DNA from: Candidatus Auribacterota bacterium
GTDB taxonomy: Bacteria; Auribacterota; JAFGBW01; JAFGJP01
Direction of reading: 5' to 3'
DNA: 9,607 nucleotides
Assembly: GCA_016929035.1 (NCBI GenBank)
Contig: JAFGJP010000108.1
Location: 1 to 9,607 of the forward strand
In this document: piece by piece, positions 7,645-9,607 of the stretch
Layout of the letters: every line of letters starts with the position of its first letter
Numbering within the stretch: the stretch's first letter is position 1
Position numbers and translations under genes: made by a program
Notes under the pieces: generated by a model
Databases searched by the model: none
What the model was told of the DNA's origin: nothing
Seen by the model: the letters and a program-made list of their open reading frames with translations, nothing else

Positions 7645-8879
7645 AATTTCGCCTCGTAAATAACATCTTTATCCAGCTCAAAAGCGGTATGCAGCGCATT
7701 GACCGCCTCATCCGCCTTGTTTTCTTCAACAACAACAGAGATCTTGATTTCCGATGTGCTGATCATTTGAATATTAATCTTTTTGTCTGCCAGCACGCGA
7801 AACATTTTGTAAGCGATCCCGCTGTGGCTTTTCATTCCCACGCCGACAATGGAAACTTTGCCGATCTCGTTATCATAAGTCACCCTTTTGGCAGAAACAG
7901 ACTCTTTTACAGAATCCATGATGTCTTTGAGCCTGTCGAGGTCGCTCTTATCCACTGTGAAGGAAATATCTGTCGTATCTTTCTCCCCGACATTCTGAAT
8001 GATCATATCGATGTTGATATTTGCCTCGGAAATCTTTTTAAAGACCTCAGCCGCGATTCCCGGCCTGTCGGGCACGCCGAGGATCGTCACCTTCGCTTCA
8101 TCAATGTTCGATGTTACTCCTCTGACTACGGGGGCTTCCATTTCATTTGCCTCCTCTGCTATTATTGTTCCCACTCCGTCATGAAAACTTGACCGCACAT
8201 GGATGGTCACGCCGAACTTTTTCGCGAATTCTATTGAACGCGACTGCATGACCTTTGCTCCAAGGCTGGCCAGCTCAAGCATTTCATCAAAAGAAATCTT
8301 ATCAAGCTTGCGGGCTCCTTTGACGACTCTTGGGTCAGCTGTGAACACACCGTCGACATCTGTATATATCTCACACTGATCTGCTTTAAGCGCAGCAGCA
8401 ATCGCGACAGCTGAAGTATCTGACCCGCCCCGCCCCAAAGTCGTTATGTTGTCCTTCTCGTCTCGCCCCTGGAATCCGGTCACAATGACAACGCGCCCTT
8501 TCCTGACCTGCTCAAGGATCCTGTCGCCCTCGATATCAAGGATCTTTGCTTTTGTATGTGAGCTGTCTGTCAGGATGCCGACCTGAGGCCCGTTGAAAGA
8601 TATGGCTTCAACTCCAAGAGAGTCGATCGCCATGGCCAGGAGAGCTGCCGAAATCTGTTCTCCTGTCGACATCAGCATGTCCATTTCCCTTTCCTTTGGC
8701 CTTTGATTGATCTGCTTGGCCAGGCCGATAAGCTGGTCAGTCGTCTTCCCCATGGCTGAAACAACGACGACAACATCATTTCCGTCTTTTTTGGTCCTGA
8801 CAATCCTTTCGGCTACATTTTTGATCCTTTCAACATCTCCTACGGATGTTCCACCGAATTTCTTAACGATAAGTGCCAT
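7641..8879 (-). CDS. lysC: Aspartate kinase, monofunctional with two ACT domains
   Basis: Phosphorylates aspartate, the first step to lysine, threonine, methionine and diaminopimelate. The 412 residues show KKFGGTSV (6-13, ATP/aspartate site), STGEQISA (71-78), TLGRGGSDTSAVA (147-159) and YTDVDGVFTADPR (172-184). Two C-terminal ACT domains follow at about 265-328 and 345-408, where lysine and/or threonine would bind. Length and layout match the Bacillus subtilis LysC and Corynebacterium type. There is no homoserine dehydrogenase fusion. ATG 8879 lies 4 bp after the upstream stop, and GGAG (8890-8893) with a 10-nt spacer is a modest ribosome site. The 3' end overlaps cimA by 4 bp. An internal strong ribosome site and ATG at codon 247 probably yield a second, ACT-only product (see the separate entry). 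Inhibitor specificity cannot be read from sequence. Confidence 0.97.
   Translation of the reverse strand: MALIVKKFGGTSVGDVERIKNVAERIVRTKKDGNDVVVVVSAMGKTTDQLIGLAKQINQRPKEREMDMLMSTGEQISAALLAMAIDSLGVEAISFNGPQVGILTDSSHTKAKILDIEGDRILEQVRKGRVVIVTGFQGRDEKDNITTLGRGGSDTSAVAIAAALKADQCEIYTDVDGVFTADPRVVKGARKLDKISFDEMLELASLGAKVMQSRSIEFAKKFGVTIHVRSSFHDGVGTIIAEEANEMEAPVVRGVTSNIDEAKVTILGVPDRPGIAAEVFKKISEANINIDMIIQNVGEKDTTDISFTVDKSDLDRLKDIMDSVKESVSAKRVTYDNEIGKVSIVGVGMKSHSGIAYKMFRVLADKKINIQMISTSEIKISVVVEENKADEAVNALHTAFELDKDVIYEAKL
8139..8156 (-). promoter_or_regulatory. Internal translation start in lysC (beta subunit, 7641-8141)
   Basis: On the minus strand GAGGAGG (8150-8156) lies 8 nt before an in-frame ATG (8139-8141), codon 247 of lysC. 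This is the best ribosome site in the window and stronger than that of lysC itself. Starting there gives a 166-residue protein beginning MEAPVVRG and made almost entirely of the two ACT domains. In B. subtilis aspartokinase II and Corynebacterium LysC, a beta subunit of about 160-172 residues is made from an internal start at the matching place, giving an alpha2beta2 enzyme. An overlapping ATG at 8146 is out of frame and only 3 nt from the ribosome site. Confidence 0.7.
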
Positions 8880-8883
8880 TACC

Positions 8884-9607
8884 TTATTTCTCCATCAAAA
8901 CATTTTTAATCAGTTCATGTCCTTTAACTGTACCAAAGCTTCCGCTTTGACAATTTCCTTCCGTGAAAGACTCCACATCATCTGCTTTCACCCCTGCGCC
9001 CCAGAGCGCAAAGGGGACCGGATCCTTTGTGTGGGTTCTTTTGACGATCGGAGTCGGATGATCCGGCGAAACGATAATTCTTCCCTCGCCCAGACCGGAT
9101 ACGGCGTCCATAAGCGGACCGATAATCTTTTCATCGATCTGTTCGATGCTCTGGACTTTTTCCATTTTATTCCCATTGTGACCCGCTTCATCAGGCGCCT
9201 CGATATGAATAAAAATAATGTCAAACTCATTCAGTGCCGCAACAGCGTAACTTCCCTTTGCCGCATAATCCGTATCCAGGTAACCTGTAATTCCGGGGAC
9301 ATCGATAACTTTCAGTCCTGCACAGACAGATATCCCTTTGATAAGGTCGACAGCTGAGATCACAGCACCTTTCAATCCGTATAATTCCTTGAAAGGCGGC
9401 ATCTGAGGAGACTTTCCCTGTCCCCAGAACCATATGGAATTAGCCGGATTTTCTCCGAGATCAATTTTGATCTTATTGATGTCATTCTTTTCAATAACAG
9501 AAGCTGATTTTTTCATCACGTCAATGAGGAATGCGCTGCCTTTTCCTTTTGGAACATAGGAATCGATATCTTTATCAAGAATATCATGCGGAGCCACAGT
9601 CATCAGC
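8884..9607 (-). CDS. apgM: ApgM-type phosphoglycerate mutase family protein, candidate homoserine kinase; 5' end outside window
   Basis: This is the C-terminal 240 or so residues of a protein of the alkaline-phosphatase superfamily, archaeal cofactor-independent phosphoglycerate mutase branch (usual length about 400). Numbering from the methionine at 9603, visible motifs are PHDI (5-8), NSIWFWGQG (55-63), VPGITGYLDTDY (102-113), and the metal-site segments HIEAPDEAGH (133-142), SPDHPTP (179-185) and TH (190-191). The ATG at 9603 is internal: the frame continues upstream and the conserved PHD block does not begin these proteins. True mutases convert 3- and 2-phosphoglycerate. A bacterial subset next to threonine genes in genomes without thrB has been proposed as homoserine kinase, and the position 4 bp before lysC favours that role. 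Family assignment is firm; the reaction is inferred from context. Confidence 0.88.
   Translation of the reverse strand, partial: LMTVAPHDILDKDIDSYVPKGKGSAFLIDVMKKSASVIEKNDINKIKIDLGENPANSIWFWGQGKSPQMPPFKELYGLKGAVISAVDLIKGISVCAGLKVIDVPGITGYLDTDYAAKGSYAVAALNEFDIIFIHIEAPDEAGHNGNKMEKVQSIEQIDEKIIGPLMDAVSGLGEGRIIVSPDHPTPIVKRTHTKDPVPFALWGAGVKADDVESFTEGNCQSGSFGTVKGHELIKNVLMEK

Noticed and set aside
8144..8146. Second internal ATG in lysC, 5 nt upstream of the proposed beta start
   Set aside because: It is out of frame with the ACT domains and only 3 nt from the Shine-Dalgarno, too close for normal initiation.
8707..9357. Open frame of 216 codons on the plus strand across lysC and the apgM-like gene
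   Set aside because: It spans two well-supported minus-strand genes and their junction, and the translation shows no recognisable domain.
8884..9603. A complete short gene starting at ATG 9603
   Set aside because: The frame remains open upstream (a Leu codon precedes it), and the conserved PHD block at the start belongs to the middle of a protein of about 400 residues. It is a partial gene.

Overview
The window is a bacterial chromosomal segment in which every credible gene lies on the minus strand, so transcription runs from position 9607 towards 1. It holds eight protein genes, with the first and last cut by the window edges. I see no RNA gene, insertion sequence, CRISPR array or phage gene. 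Gaps inside the gene groups are 28 bp or less, or are 4-bp start/stop overlaps. Base composition looks moderate, with A-rich patches. Gene content and order (apgM-type enzyme, aspartate kinase, citramalate synthase; then nadC, birA, type III coaX) suggest a Gram-negative, probably anaerobic lineage of the Desulfobacterota/Omnitrophota/Nitrospirota kind. That placement is inference from gene content only.

Region 1 (9607 to 6070) is an amino-acid group. The C-terminal part of an archaeal-type (apgM-like) phosphoglycerate mutase relative, plausibly the proposed alternative homoserine kinase, is followed 4 bp later by aspartate kinase (lysC). The lysC stop overlaps the start of (R)-citramalate synthase (cimA), and valyl-tRNA synthetase (valS) follows cimA after 9 bp. 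LysC, and the first enzyme if it is a homoserine kinase, serve the aspartate-to-threonine route to isoleucine. CimA opens a threonine-independent route to 2-oxobutyrate. ValS uses valine, made by enzymes shared with isoleucine synthesis.

Region 2 (6069 to 2286) carries valS, then nadC (NAD synthesis) 28 bp downstream, then a 225-bp non-coding gap. The gap contains a good sigma70-type promoter for birA, a GTTAAC-CT-GTTAAC palindrome touching its -35 box, and a hairpin with no U tract.

Region 3 (2285 to 1) is a cofactor group: a minimal biotin protein ligase (birA), coupled through a GTGA overlap to type III pantothenate kinase (coaX), followed by a family 2 glycosyltransferase cut by the window start.

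Most of the window is ordinary housekeeping metabolism, and I found no novel multi-gene system. The points worth a second look are a strong internal Shine-Dalgarno plus in-frame ATG inside lysC that would make a separate ACT-domain subunit; the apgM-like gene in threonine-pathway context; a biotin ligase with neither a complete helix-turn-helix nor a C-terminal domain; and the operator-like palindrome at the birA promoter.
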